This document shows, piece by piece, positions 26,634 through 38,381 of a DNA stretch of 64,000 bases. The notes below the pieces were generated by a model that worked only from the letters and a program-made list of their open reading frames with translations, was not told the DNA's origin and made no database searches. Position 1 is the stretch's first letter. Every line of letters begins with the position of its first letter. Source of the DNA: Aldrovandia affinis (taxonomy: Eukaryota; Chordata; Actinopteri; Notacanthiformes; Halosauridae); NCBI GenBank assembly GCA_029706075.1, contig JAINUG010000049.1, forward strand, positions 1,481,418-1,545,417, read 5' to 3'. The translations under genes and the position numbers were made by a program.

Positions 26634-26743
26634 CTGAATGGCAGTAGCGAATCGGGTGCCGGCAAAGCCCAGTAGTGCCCGCAGCATACGTCGATGACAG
26701 GTTTATAGCCGGGATCTTGACGCACAAAGTTATTTAAAAGCAT
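26634..26743 (-). CDS. Candidate minus-strand first coding exon (possible klhl13 5' exon)
   Basis: On the minus strand, an ATG at 26743-26741 opens a 110-nt frame beginning MLLNNFVRQDPGYKPVIDVC and ending LLPF plus AG at a donor, CATTCAG/GTAGGA. The next codon after the junction is a stop, so the frame is open exactly to the splice site. It ends in phase 2, which fits the exon at 18667-18741: the split codon becomes Arg and the frame stays open. I do not recognise the protein. Human KLHL13 is transcribed divergently just upstream of WDR44 and has long 5' introns, hence the suggestion; it could equally be an untranslated exon or chance. Confidence 0.3.
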
Positions 26744-26949
26744 GCTGTCACTCCACGGAGGGAAAGGAACAGCCCTGCTCTTCGCAGCACTGCACTGCAC
26801 AGTGAGGGTCCACTCGGCACAGACACAAACAATCACAACAATGGGGAAAGAAGGGACAGACATGCAGATTGCGTACTACACAATGAATGTCCATTTTCTG
26901 GCAGTTTTGCATCATTTTAGAATGCAATCCACTAGAATCCACAATGGAG

Positions 26950-27115
26950 CTCCAGCTCCCATGTTCACTCCGGAAGAGGTTTCGAAAAACGGAGCGAACT
27001 TCACTGCAGGCGGTCGTTTTGGGCTGCTGTGGCTTTCTATTGGTCAGACGTACCAGGAATGAGTATTTTGGAGTATTAGGATTTTGCAACTTTGTCTTAT
27101 CCTTCTATTGGTGTA
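26950..27115 (-). promoter_or_regulatory. Promoter-like cluster for the minus-strand candidate
   Basis: Two CCAAT boxes on the minus strand (complement of ATTGG at 27039-27043, context CTGACCAATAG, and 27107-27111) lie upstream of an ETS-type CCGGAAG at 26970-26976 and of the candidate exon ending at 26634. Order and spacing resemble an NF-Y/ETS promoter. No TATA box is obvious. Confidence 0.3.
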
Positions 27116-27127
27116 GATGCCCCCACC

Positions 27128-27168
27128 TGACATGTCCAGACCAAACAGATATATGTCTGGACATGTCA
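27128..27168. repeat. Perfect 14-bp inverted repeat (hairpin)
   Basis: TGACATGTCCAGAC and GTCTGGACATGTCA are separated by 13 nt. It is not followed by a T run on either strand and is not a recognised RNA gene. Confidence 0.8.
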
Positions 27169-27199
27169 AGTCAATACTTTCACCATAGCTAAACAACAA

Positions 27200-30131
27200 C
27201 AAAATCAATTTTGCAAACACTTTTAACCGCAGAATTACGATTTACAATGGTCGCTATGGGTTACAACTTACAACTTATGATTCATTATTATGCATCAATG
27301 TCAAACCTTAGCATTTCAACATTAGATTGACAACAAGGTCTTATAAATTAATACTTTCATAAATGGGGAGCAGTTGCTCACCAATTAATTGTTCTCTGCT
27401 GATTGGTTAGTCATGTTAATCTCCCAATAGAACAGCACCACTACCCCTCCAGGCATCCACGAATGAGACTGATACAGCCATACAAGTCACTAAAACATCC
27501 TGCAGTTGTATATACATTTCATTTTGAATTAAAATTCATGGTTTTCCACTTTCGCACCGCTCCAGAAAATTAGGAAAATGTATGCAATCTAGGGGGCACA
27601 TTAATATGAAATGTTTCTTGGATGAAACTCAAATTCAAAAGGACCTCATTGAGATTTCCCCTACCACATGTGAAGAAAATTCAATTATTGCCAGAAAACA
27701 GGAAAATATCCTCACTATGTGAAGAGATAGACTTAAAACTACAGGTCAGATAAACCAAGGTGGAATGTATTTGATTTTGAATTAGTTTGCGAGTCCAACT
27801 CATTCAGAGAGGGCCCATAAATCAACTGCCTCCAATTCACTTAGATTTCAAAGGTTTAGGTGGAACTGAAAGCCCTAAACCTTGAAATAAAAAATTTAGG
27901 ACCAAAACAAGGAATTAAAAGGCTAGAGCTGGAAAGGGCACCTGGCTTCACATCACAAGTTACACTACAGCACAGCACAGCACAACCTAGCAAACAGAAG
28001 GGAAACCAGGTGGATCCATACCAATTACAGACAAGTCACCATCGTAATATCAAGCTCTGGGCCTTCGACAGACCAAGGTGTACTCAACGGCCGCCTTTCA
28101 CCATGGTGCTCAACTGCCATCTTTTCTGTTGTACTGGGAAACGTGTGATTGAAGAGGTGAACCCTGGGAGACGTGCGTCATCCACACATCTGCATTCCGC
28201 CACCCTACTACGAGAAGCTAAGTCTAATCCCCTCCACTACACAATCCATTCTCGCCAAGAGATGCTGTGTGGTGGAAGAGGAATGCCATGTACACCCACC
28301 CAATTCTCCAGCGAGAGGTTTCTGTGCTCAACCTAGCCTTTTGTGAAAGGGGTGGGGGGAGGGTGGGCGGCTGGCTGTTGAGAAATCTAGTTTGCAGTTC
28401 AGCAGTAAAGTCTCTTTTAAATTGGCACAATAAAAAGAGACTGACATTAAACACATTCGATTAGTTAAGTGACTGCTATAATTTGTGTTGCTATCGGTAG
28501 AGCAGACCTTACTGCAGTATTTTTCTTAGCTGTAGGCACCAGGCAGAGAGGCTATAATAAGAGCACCGAAACAAGACGGATCTTTGTGGCGCGTGGAATC
28601 TCAACCTGCTTCTCACAGAGTAAAATGATGAAATACAATGGCCTTGTTCATTAGACTAAATGTCATCAAGTTCCCAGGCAAAGTAAAACAATGTAGGCTA
28701 CTTGGTGCTGCTTGCAGTGACTGAGTCCTTTGCAAAGCCAGAAACATTGTAAAAGCAGAAAGATCCCTGTTAAAAAACAACGACCAAACTTACATTACTT
28801 GCTTACTTACATTAAAAAGTGTTTTACACAAATACAAAACAAAACATGGATGAATACCTGGGACAGGTGTGTACAATTTATACATTTTAACAAATAATTA
28901 GGATATTGTACCTGCATGCGTCTCATTTATCTTGGCCTGATTTTTTCGGTCAATTGTCAAAGTATCGTTTGCATGTATTGCTGTAAATAAACACTTCGAT
29001 TTAAAAAAATTTAAAAACAAAGGATGTGCTAAAATTGCTAAACAGATTTGTTTATTATCCCAACAAAAGAAGCCATATTTCCAGATTTGCCTTTTGTCAA
29101 TGCAATTCTCAAATAGTTTCAATATGACAAATGTCACACCGTGACATGGAAAGTAAGGCTTTAAAAACATCTGAATTGTTTCAAATGTTTTCCTTTTGTA
29201 AACGTAGGTCGTCAACAAGGAATCAGAAGTTAATCTAACAAAACAATTCTCCATAACAGATTCTCCATGTATGAAGAGACATACAACTTCAGCAGAATCG
29301 TACTCCTCAAAATTGCCTCAACACTAACATCAAGATTATTATTATTATTATCATCATCAGTATCCTTATTATTAACTACTCAGGAGCAATGTTTTATATT
29401 TGCCTTTGCCAGAAAATAATTTTCAAGCACACCAATGATGAATGCACAATTTAATTTAATATAATTAGGCTAATAAATGATAACATTTTACCAACAGAAA
29501 ATAACATTAGTTTTGAATAGCATTTCATCGAATTATGTCACATACTGTTAATGGATTTCTTCTCAAGTGACAGATAATAGGCCCTATGAGGGGTTTTCAG
29601 CCTTATTCTGGAACTTTATCCTTTCCAGCCGTTAGGCTTCAACCGAGATGCCCCTTCATAATGTCTGGCCTATTTATTTTGATCCCAAGTACCCCCTAAA
29701 ACCCTTTGAAATACCTCCTGGGGGTACTTAGTACTGGGTTGAACAACAACCTGCATGAAAAATCCCATGGCAGGGGGGGACTTGTAAATGCTTACTACAG
29801 CATTTCATTTTTAAACCAAAAAATATATTAAAAAATGGAGCTGGAAAATGGTCCATTCCATTCAGGTAATAAATATCAGCCAGTTGCGAACGGCCTGTTC
29901 TGCTCTGCATTGTACAGCTTGGTACCACGCCACCAGCCAGCATACCAATACACTCAGAGCTCTTCTGCCACAGACAAGGCCTTTCTCTCCCTCGTAGCAG
30001 CTCCCTCCAAAGACAAAAAATGGGACACTTTAGCAGTGCGTTCAAGCTTCGTTTTCTGTTTTCGTATAACCAACTGTGGGATTATTGTACTGTTAGGATT
30101 AATCTGCCAGTCAGTGAAACAGAAAAAGTTT
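27200..30131. other. No gene recognised
   Basis: The 158-codon + frame at 27860-28336 has low-complexity Gln/His content and no recognisable domain. Probably intronic or intergenic for any minus-strand gene here. Confidence 0.45.
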
Positions 30132-30563
30132 AAAAACCTAGGCTCGGGCTGGCAGATAGCATAGCAGTCTAACGCACCCGTATTTAGCTGGTCCTGTACG
30201 AGTGTGGGCTGCCTATCAGGGACGCGGTTCAAAACCTGTCTCAGCCAGACCAGCCCTGACCATTATCCCCAATCGGGGATGGCATTTGGCTATCTGCTGC
30301 TGAGGGAGGGGGGAGGGTGGTTGGCACAAACTCGCTGTGAAGCACGTAAGGGGGTCTCCAGAAAGGGGGTCAGTGAGTTCCATCTCGAAGGAGGCGGATC
30401 ATCGCCAGCCTCGGAGAGTAGAGATGGGTGGCGAGTTCGCGGGGGAGGGTTAATCAAAATAAATAGAGGGTATAATTGGCTTCCAAATTGGGGAGAAAAA
30501 ATGGAAGCAAAATGTAGAGAAAGAAAAAAAAAAAAACAAAAAAAAAAAAAAAACCTAGGCTCG
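30132..30563 (+). mobile_element. SINE insertion with 15-bp target-site duplication
   Basis: AAAAACCTAGGCTCG occurs at 30132-30146 and again at 30549-30563. Between them lies a SINE with a B box GGTTCAAAACC (near 30226), body GAGGGAGGGGGGAGGGTGG and GGCGGATCATCGCCAGCC, 3' end CAAATTGGGGAGAAAAAATGG and an impure poly-A tail. The perfect duplication supports LINE-mediated insertion and a fairly young copy. Confidence 0.9.
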
Positions 30564-30569
30564 TTCTTT

Positions 30570-33500
30570 TTGGCTAAGCAACATGTCCCATTTTCCCCAA
30601 AACATCTTCGTTACAATATCTCCATTCCACGTTTTAGCCATGTTGGCACTGCATTGCCTTGTTTTAAAGACAGCTTGTTGGATTGTAAATGGAAAAAGTA
30701 ATCATTTCTACAATGCCCTATCAGCCATCCCCCCAAAACACACAATGTTTGCATTGTAGTCACATGACAAAGCAATTTGCAGTAAGGAAGGCAAAATTTG
30801 TCGCATCACCACCGAGTGAGCCTGATATATCAATCTGAATTGCTCGTGGAGATTTGTTTCTTGGTCAGACAGCAGAAAGCCTTTGCGTCAATCAATAGCG
30901 CCACGGTTGACTGAATGCTTCGCGATTGTAGCAGACAGATGAACTGCCACTGTCAGCTGTTCATTCCTAGGTCAGGCTGTCAACGAGAACCAATCCTGGA
31001 GACACTGCTGGCTCAGTTGCAGTTGCACCACTGCTGTTCCATGGAAGTCAGTGGGCATACATGTGCCATTGTCCTGTAAATACAAAACTTTTCGGTCCAA
31101 AACAGTTTGGATTTTTTTTTCTTTTTTTTTTCTTTTCTTTTAAAGCTGGGTATACAGTAACCAAGGCAACGTGGTCTTAAATGCAAGAAGCCTATTGTTG
31201 TTAGTTTATTTAACGTTAACCTTCAGTGACAACCATGGCAACCGTGTTTTCACTCGAAGACTGCATAATGAATATTCATTGGCTACGAGTGGCGTCAAGC
31301 CCCTATGTGCCGCCATGTTGGGTAATTAATCTGAGGACATGTTATATTAGACTCAGCAGTGCATTACTGCTTCTTGAACTTTAGAGTTTTTCTACCGTTA
31401 ATATTCATATAGATATCTTTTTTTAAATGTTACCCAGTTGCACTGTTAGTCATAAAAGAATGCCGAAGCGGATTTAGTTTTATCACCAATCACAGGAAAT
31501 AATACAAAGGAAATTAGACTGCGTTGCTGGATTCCCATTGAAAATTCACAATTGTGTAATGAATATTTTGTGTAAGTTTAGTGACCAAACGATCCATCTA
31601 CACATCTAGCTACCTAAACCTGTTGCCAACCAATGATAGCCATGTTTTTATGCTTTACCGGTTGGTGTATAGCCATACCAAATGTATCGGCTAGCTAGGA
31701 TGCTAGTGCTACTGATGGGCTGATGTTTGTTCATGCATCACAGCAAGTTAGCTTGCAAGCTAGAGTTTGCTAGCTTTGGCAATTCTGGCATACTTGTATA
31801 CATGCAAAAAAAAAATTAAAATGCGACTGTAATTTATTAGCACTGTATGTATTAAGATAAATGAATTATGATGAGGTATATGTATTATGTAATAAATGTG
31901 TTATGTAATGGTATAATAATGATTCTAAAATAGATATTATAAAGATATAAAAATGGGGTATTGGATACTACTCTCTTTTTGGCTACAATTTTTCTGCCTG
32001 AACTTTTCAGAACCAGCACAAGCCTAACACTAAAGAGTGTGGCCCTTTGGCCCTCAAAAACCTTCCAAATCGAAATATAAACCTGATCCGCATGACAGGA
32101 GCAAGACACCAGTGAGAAGGGGCGGACCTCGGTGAATAGCCCATATTAAAAACAAACAGACTACATACCAGTGGCAGTCTTGTGGTTAGACAGCCTGAGA
32201 TTAGGTCATGGCACAAGCGCACAACCATACAACCCTGACACCGAAGGGGGTTGAGTTATGTCATAACTGTGGCCTATGAAGATAATCACTAGCCATTCCA
32301 GTTGCTCTCATAAATAGGCTGCATATTGTTTTAATGGCTCTGAGATTGAATTACATCACACATATCAACACATATGACATGCACAGCTGGAGATATGGTT
32401 AGTACAAATTGCTGAATATATCCAAAAAGCAATAAGCATAAAATCATACTTCAATTGAAAAAACCTACACAGCATGTTCCCAGCTTGTGAAACAATAATA
32501 AACAGGCTACACAACAGCACAGCTTCTGATGATCCAAAACAAATTGTTTGGGAATTCAATAGTTTATATCTATGTTTGAAAAACTGTAGGACTTCAAAGT
32601 AAATAGAAAATCCCAAATAATTTGCAGTCAGAAGTGCACGCGACAATGCCGTTCATGTCCCAAGATCGTTCATCTGATTATACACATGTAACCACAATAA
32701 ATCAGTCAGTGGTGGCACAGCAGCATATAAATCGGTTGTATTAGAATTAAAATATCTGTATTTTCAACCACGCTTCCGTCTCACCCACCCCTTTCTGCAT
32801 TGGGAGCGGGTGCAAGATACCAGACAGATAGCAACAGAGGAAGTATGGCAAGCATTTCAGCAGACTACTGTAGCAATCTATTTACTGCCCAGAGAGAAAA
32901 ACACGGGGAAGCCCTTTTCGAAGTCGCAGGGGCACCATTTAATATTCTGACAGGCAGACCGTAAAAATACAGCCAAATGCCAGTGTCTGCTTTTAACTTA
33001 ATCTTTATTATTCGGACTTCGCGACAACATTACAGCATACGATCATAACGCGTATGTATTCAGCCACAAATAAACATGGCACGGTCCTTACCAAAAACTA
33101 CATTTACGAGTGTAGACTAATGATTAAATGGTTCTCAGCTTGTTAAAGGAAACCCAGGACCTTGAATCGGTGCAGTCCATCACCGCTCGTATCAATTCTC
33201 TGCTTCCATCGACCGAGCACTCATTCAGCCGTGAATGAGACCAGCTTCGCTGGCGCAACGAGCTGCAACTTCCTAAAAAAGTTAACCTTACGTTTGTTAA
33301 ATAGCGACGTTTGTAGAAATACATCGAATTACTTGCTCGTTCCCTTCAACAGTTACATTTAAAACACATTTCCCTAGATTGACCTTTTACCTTTCTGACA
33401 CATTTCAATAAAACTACATGCGACAGCTTGCCAGAACAGCATGTCAAACGGCATCAACTTCGCCGGCGGGAAGCGTTTTGTTGAAACGACAGAACATTAC

Positions 33501-33639
33501 CACTTATCCGGGCAAATTATACAGTTCTCCCGCTGTTATATGAGTTCGGGCTTAGTGTACGCTGTGTACATACCTCTTTCACGGTATTTTGGACTACACA
33601 AATATCACTTTAAATGCGAGATTCCCACCTGCCACTGTC
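30570..33639. other. No gene recognised
   Basis: Mixed AT-rich DNA with a T-rich tract near 31115. A GCCGCCATGTTGG motif near 31308, close to a YY1 site, is isolated. Confidence 0.4.
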
Positions 33640-33850
33640 GGAGTTGCTGTTGTTTTGCTCCCTGAAATCTCCACTACTCCTGTCCGAAATCGCGCTACGG
33701 CCCGCCTCCGACATCCCTTTATATTGGTTTTAAGGAAAAGGAATCTCCGGCTACAACGCCGAGCAGTGGTGAAATCCAATGTCAATCAAGAGACAGCCAG
33801 GATTTCCGTTACAGATCAACGCCGAATGCGCATGTTTGGAATATGAGCGC
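33640..33850. promoter_or_regulatory. CpG-dense block, possible promoter
   Basis: About 15 CpG dinucleotides occur in roughly 210 bp inside an otherwise CpG-poor, AT-rich region. It contains CCCGCC- and GCGCATG-type motifs (Sp/KLF-like and half NRF1-like). Short open frames here do not resemble a known protein. It may be an alternative 5' end of the minus-strand gene suspected to the left. Confidence 0.25.
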
Positions 33851-34694
33851 TGCAGTTGCGAGATCCAAGACGTCCAGCTACATTTAGCTAGCCTACATAA
33901 CGATATTTCAGCACTGTAAAATTATTGATCTATTATGGTGGTTGATATTATATATTAAGATTATCTAGTAAAACTATTCTTTAAAATATACTTTCATCAG
34001 AAATTTCAGATTTGGATTCACTTTTTCCACCGGGACCCGTCAGCCCACGCATCTATTAGCATATATTTACATTTACATTTTACATTACATTTTGCTTTCT
34101 CCATTGCTAGTAACCTACCATTTTGCAGACAAATGAGTGCCAGCTCTTATGTCTGGAGTTAAGGTCAAAAATGAATTAGTACAGTTAAAATAGGATCACA
34201 TTAAAAAAAAAAGTATAAGTCTGGTGGCTTTCTGAACCTTACATTTTCTTCTGTCATCTCACGTTATGACGGCTTCGATTAATAAATCATCGTGACGGAT
34301 TGATCGGATTTCCACAACCATGGCAGGAGCTGAAGGGGCCGGGTCTCCCGCAAATCTGAGCTGCCCCCAAAAAAACACAACAACCCAAAAAGGGGATAGA
34401 GGACCTGGCTCAATACCATGCACATAATGCATCAGTTTGGTGCTACTTTTCATCCCAGAAGTGCAACATATTAATAATGATACGTTTTCTCAAATAATGT
34501 TTTGGTTAAAACATTTTTTTACTGTTGTTCTGAAGATAAATTCTGCTCCGGGACTTTTATAGTGTCCTTGCCTGTGACTCCGGCACAATTAGTTGTGGAA
34601 TATACGAGAACTGCACTGTTTGTAATGATAAATAAAGGCACTATAAAACACAACATTTTGTGTTTAGCATTTTCCTGAAAGTATGTGTTTCCAA

Positions 34695-34727
<33 letters not shown>

Positions 34728-34814
34728 TATAAATTATTATAATTTCTTTAACTTCATTTCTTCAGTTGTAACTAAACTCATCTCAGTCACTCAGCTTATT
34801 TGTAACACAACATA

Positions 34815-35098
34815 GTACATTTACATTTACATTTTAAGCATTTAGCAGATGCTCTTATCCAGAGCGACTTACCAGATGTGTATTAATACATGGTAAGAAC
34901 AATCATTGTTCGCGCAAGAGATCAGTACAGTACATCGCTGTAGGCAGCTGCATACCATACCTGTAACACTGGGAAGGAAAAGGTTAGTATTTTTTTTTTT
35001 TTTAAGGAGTAAACAAGTATACATATACAAAAAGTATTAAACAAGTAGGCAGTGGTGATGACAATTGGGTAGATGTACAGAATTCAGTGGTTTCAACT
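34815..35098 (-). mobile_element. L2-clade LINE 3' end, minus-strand copy
   Basis: Reverse complement of the same 3' family: TTTAGCAGATGCTCTTATCC at the tail end and ACTGGGAAGGAAAAGGTTAG further in. It ends near AGAATTCAGTGG. Confidence 0.85.
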
Positions 35099-35374
35099 TC
35101 CAAGGTTGCCAGACATGTTGGTGCATACTGGACGAAAAATGATACCTTCATATGTGATAAACTGGTGATTGACAGTGGTCAGGGCAGCCATGCAACTTCA
35201 TCGCACTAAGGCATGATTGTGCAAGGACAAAATCACCTATGCCAAAGAATGTGGACAAACGTTCCCTTGGTTTTCAATCAGTCCAAGGCTGCATTCCAAA
35301 GTTACCTCTGAAGAGGAGTCTAATGAGACATTGCCTCAGTGTTAAGAGTGCTCCAAGTCCAAGAGTGGTTCAAA

Positions 35375-36082
35375 TGATTGTAGTGTTGGCATAGGAATAA
35401 CCAGACTGAGACCCTGGCTCAGATTTAAACATATCACTACAAGCTTTATTAGACATAGTAAAGCTGAACAGTAGCATATAAAATATGCCACACAGATGAA
35501 CACAACACATAGGGTGCCAAGCATAGCACAAGACACACTAATAGTTCGTTCTTAAATTTGCATCAAGAGGGAGTGGAGAGACAGACTAAGAACAGCATAA
35601 CAGCGGCACAACAAAATATGAACTGAATTTCCGTGATGCTGTCCCCCTCTTTCAAGGGGAGCGCCCACGTTGTCATTCCCACCCAACATACCCAAAGTCC
35701 CCCAAGTTTTCAAATTCTGCCAGCCATGTAGGCAACCTCCAGGGCGATGTGTGCTGGGTCCGGACTCCCTGGAGTTGCCAGTGGCTGGTGCCCAGCAGGT
35801 GCAAGGGCAGGTGATTGGCTGAAACTGGCAATAGTGGGGAAAGCTGACGCTGGTGGGGCAGTTGGCTAGCAAGGATTAGCAACAGCATTGCTGGTGACCA
35901 TGGTAACTGGCTGCAGACTGGTGCAAATGTGAGCTGCACCATAGACAACAACTACCTGTCAAAATCCAGCACCATTGTCGTGGATAGCAGCACATGCACC
36001 AGGGGAGGAGCCGCCTGACCACCCACAGTTGGAGCCCGTTGACCAGGCACACCCGAAGGTCCTCAGAGCTCCACAGGGCAGC
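35375..36082 (-). other. Possible LTR-type or other dispersed repeat, unresolved
   Basis: On the minus strand the left part reads AATAAAGCTTGTAGTGATAT and ends ...CCAACACTACA, like an LTR polyadenylation region ending in CA. The rest is GC-richer than its surroundings with broken open frames that I do not recognise. No target duplication or second LTR was found. A hAT element is inserted at its right side. Confidence 0.3.
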
Positions 36083-36090
36083 CTCACAAG

Positions 36091-37322
36091 CAGGCACATG
36101 CACAGATAGGGCCCAAGCGGGGCTTGAGCCCCCAAAAAGTGCCCTTTTTTTGGCTGGTGTTAACTGTATTTAGTTTTTTCTTTTGTATTGAATTTTTTCG
36201 TGGATATAATAGAATCCACGAAAAAATACACCGTATCAATTTTAAAAGTACTCCGCTCTCCAACCCCCCCACCCCCCCACCCCTTCCACGTGGTTTATTC
36301 CGAATACAACTTGTCATGAAAAGCACCGCATCCCCAGTCCCAGTTCGGTTACGGTGAATGATATCATTCAGGTAGGCACTGTTTTAATTATGAAACCACG
36401 ATTAAACAACACTTACTTACTTTTTATGTTATATATCCGTTAAAAAAACTATGAAGTAGGTCAGTAGGACTTGCCACCTTCACGCTGTAATTTCGTCATT
36501 ACTAGCCTCGGTACTGGCAAGCTAGTAAGATAGTCTAATTATCATTAAAACGATGTTATCTACGTCATGCAGGACAACTTACAAATATGCAATTAATTTC
36601 TGAAGCAGGTAGTTACGTTTTGATAGTTTAGTGTAGTCACCCCCTTTTCTTTATAAACAGTTTTCTAAAAACGTGATGTTTAAAAGTATGTTATTCTTTG
36701 GGCATGTAGCAGTGTGTTTCCCTGTTAAAATAATCAATCAATCCATTTTCATTGGGAAATAAGAAGCAGCATAAACTGCTAGAAGAGGCAAATACACCTG
36801 TCTCCAATGAAAGGCAAAATACTTCTCACCTCCCTGACCCTGGATCAGTTTTTCAGCCATATGCATACATGTAACAAATATATATAAGAGTGTGTTTAAG
36901 TAGTGTGCGTGCGTGCGTGTGTTTTTGAATATAATATAATACTGGTTTATTTTCCTCTCAGTGTGATGCTCAAAAACATGTTACTAAAATCAAACTGTAG
37001 TTCAGTAGTTGTACCATATGTCTAATTTATAAAATATATGCAGTGTAACAAAATGATACATAACATGAAAACAGAAGGACGTTTTGAAACCCCAAATTCA
37101 GGGGGCTTATGTATCAAGCATGTCAGAATAGGACTGCTGATCTAGAATCTTATCATTACCTATAATGAAAGGTAAAACAGGTCCCATGTTATTAACATAG
37201 TGTGTGATTATGGATGGCGGCGGTGTGGCAACATCGGGGTGGGAATAGTGCGTGTCGGTGGGGTGAGTGCCCTTTTTTTTTGGTTGAGCTCCTGCCCCCC
37301 AAAATGTCTGTGCACGGCCCTG
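36091..37322. mobile_element. Non-autonomous hAT-type element, 1,232 bp
   Basis: The left end is CAGGCACATGCACAGATAGG; the right end reversed is CAGGGCCGTGCACAGACATT. Subterminal GGGCACT/AAAAAAGGGCAC motifs are shared. It is flanked on both sides by CTCACAAG (36083-36090 and 37323-37330), a perfect 8-bp target duplication diagnostic of the hAT superfamily. No transposase frame is visible inside. Confidence 0.92.
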
Positions 37323-38112
37323 CTCACAAGGATTCCAATAAACCTCCAAGGAGGAGCTTGGCTGTAACCTTCTTACCCTCACTCTCTTCTCTTTTCTCCC
37401 CTCATAGAAACGGACACAGAGGAGGCCTTACAGGCTGCAGGAGGCACTGTGACTGCCTGAGGGTATCTCTCACCCACCACTGTCTACACAAGAAGAAGAA
37501 CATTACCCCACAAACTTTGACCTGCACAGCCACCTTGGGACTCACTATTTTATTAGTTTTATATGAGTTTTTTTGCACTGTGTGTTTGGGCCCTTGTCAG
37601 AGTGTTGTGTTGCCCACTACAGAGGCTTCCCCACGCCACGCTACATATAATTTTAATGTGATATATTTCACAAAGTCCAAAGACCATGTGTACAAACTCA
37701 TAGTATTTCTACATAGAAGTTCTACCATCATTTTTTTACTTAACACAATGCAGGTTTGGCTCGTAGTTATTTGCATTTATCAAACTCTTCATTTCTTACA
37801 AATGGTTTTTCAGTTACCAGTCCACACTTTCAACAATTAGTCCCCACTGTAAAAAGGTAGCCTAAAGGATTAATGTGCCATATAGTACATTAGAGAAAAT
37901 GAGAGCATTATTTGATCTGGCTGATTTAAAGTCCTGGGAGCTGAATATCGGACATATATTGTTCACGGCATGCAGAGATATTTCTGACATAATTTGGCTT
38001 TATGAGAGTAAATCGTGCTTTATTAGAAATTAAAAGCGTCTAATTAAGAACAATTAACAGCTAGTCACAATTCAGAGGTTGCAATTATGGTTAGAATAAA
38101 AACCAGCAAACA

Positions 38113-38149
38113 CAGTGGGTCCCCAGGACCAAGGTTGAGAACCACTGCT
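38113..38149. mobile_element. Solo hAT-type terminus
   Basis: Reversed, the sequence reads CAGTGGTTCTCAACCTTGGT then CCTGGGGACCCAC, a widespread hAT MITE end. The partner end was not found to the left. Confidence 0.55.
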
Positions 38150-38279
38150 GTAAAGCACACCTATTACTACCTCTGCTCTTCTGGCATTCCCAGTTCGAAA
38201 GAGATATGATAGATTTTATAGATAGTACCATAATACAGGGGATTTTATAGAACCTTTTTTATAGTACCACAGTGCCCTC

Positions 38280-38381
38280 AAGTGGGAAGAACTGGAATGA
38301 CATATTATGCGATTAGTATTGTACATTATAAAGTGGGAAGAACTCGAATTACATATTATGCGATTAGTATTGTACATTATG
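38280..38381. repeat. Tandem duplication, 51-bp unit, two copies
   Basis: AAGTGGGAAGAACTGGAAT... and its copy starting at 38331 differ at only a few bases over 51 bp; both end GATTAGTATTGTACATTAT. Confidence 0.9.

Noticed and set aside
37214..37840. 208-codon + frame
   Set aside because: It begins inside the hAT element and leaves it through the target duplication, so it is not an inherited coding unit.
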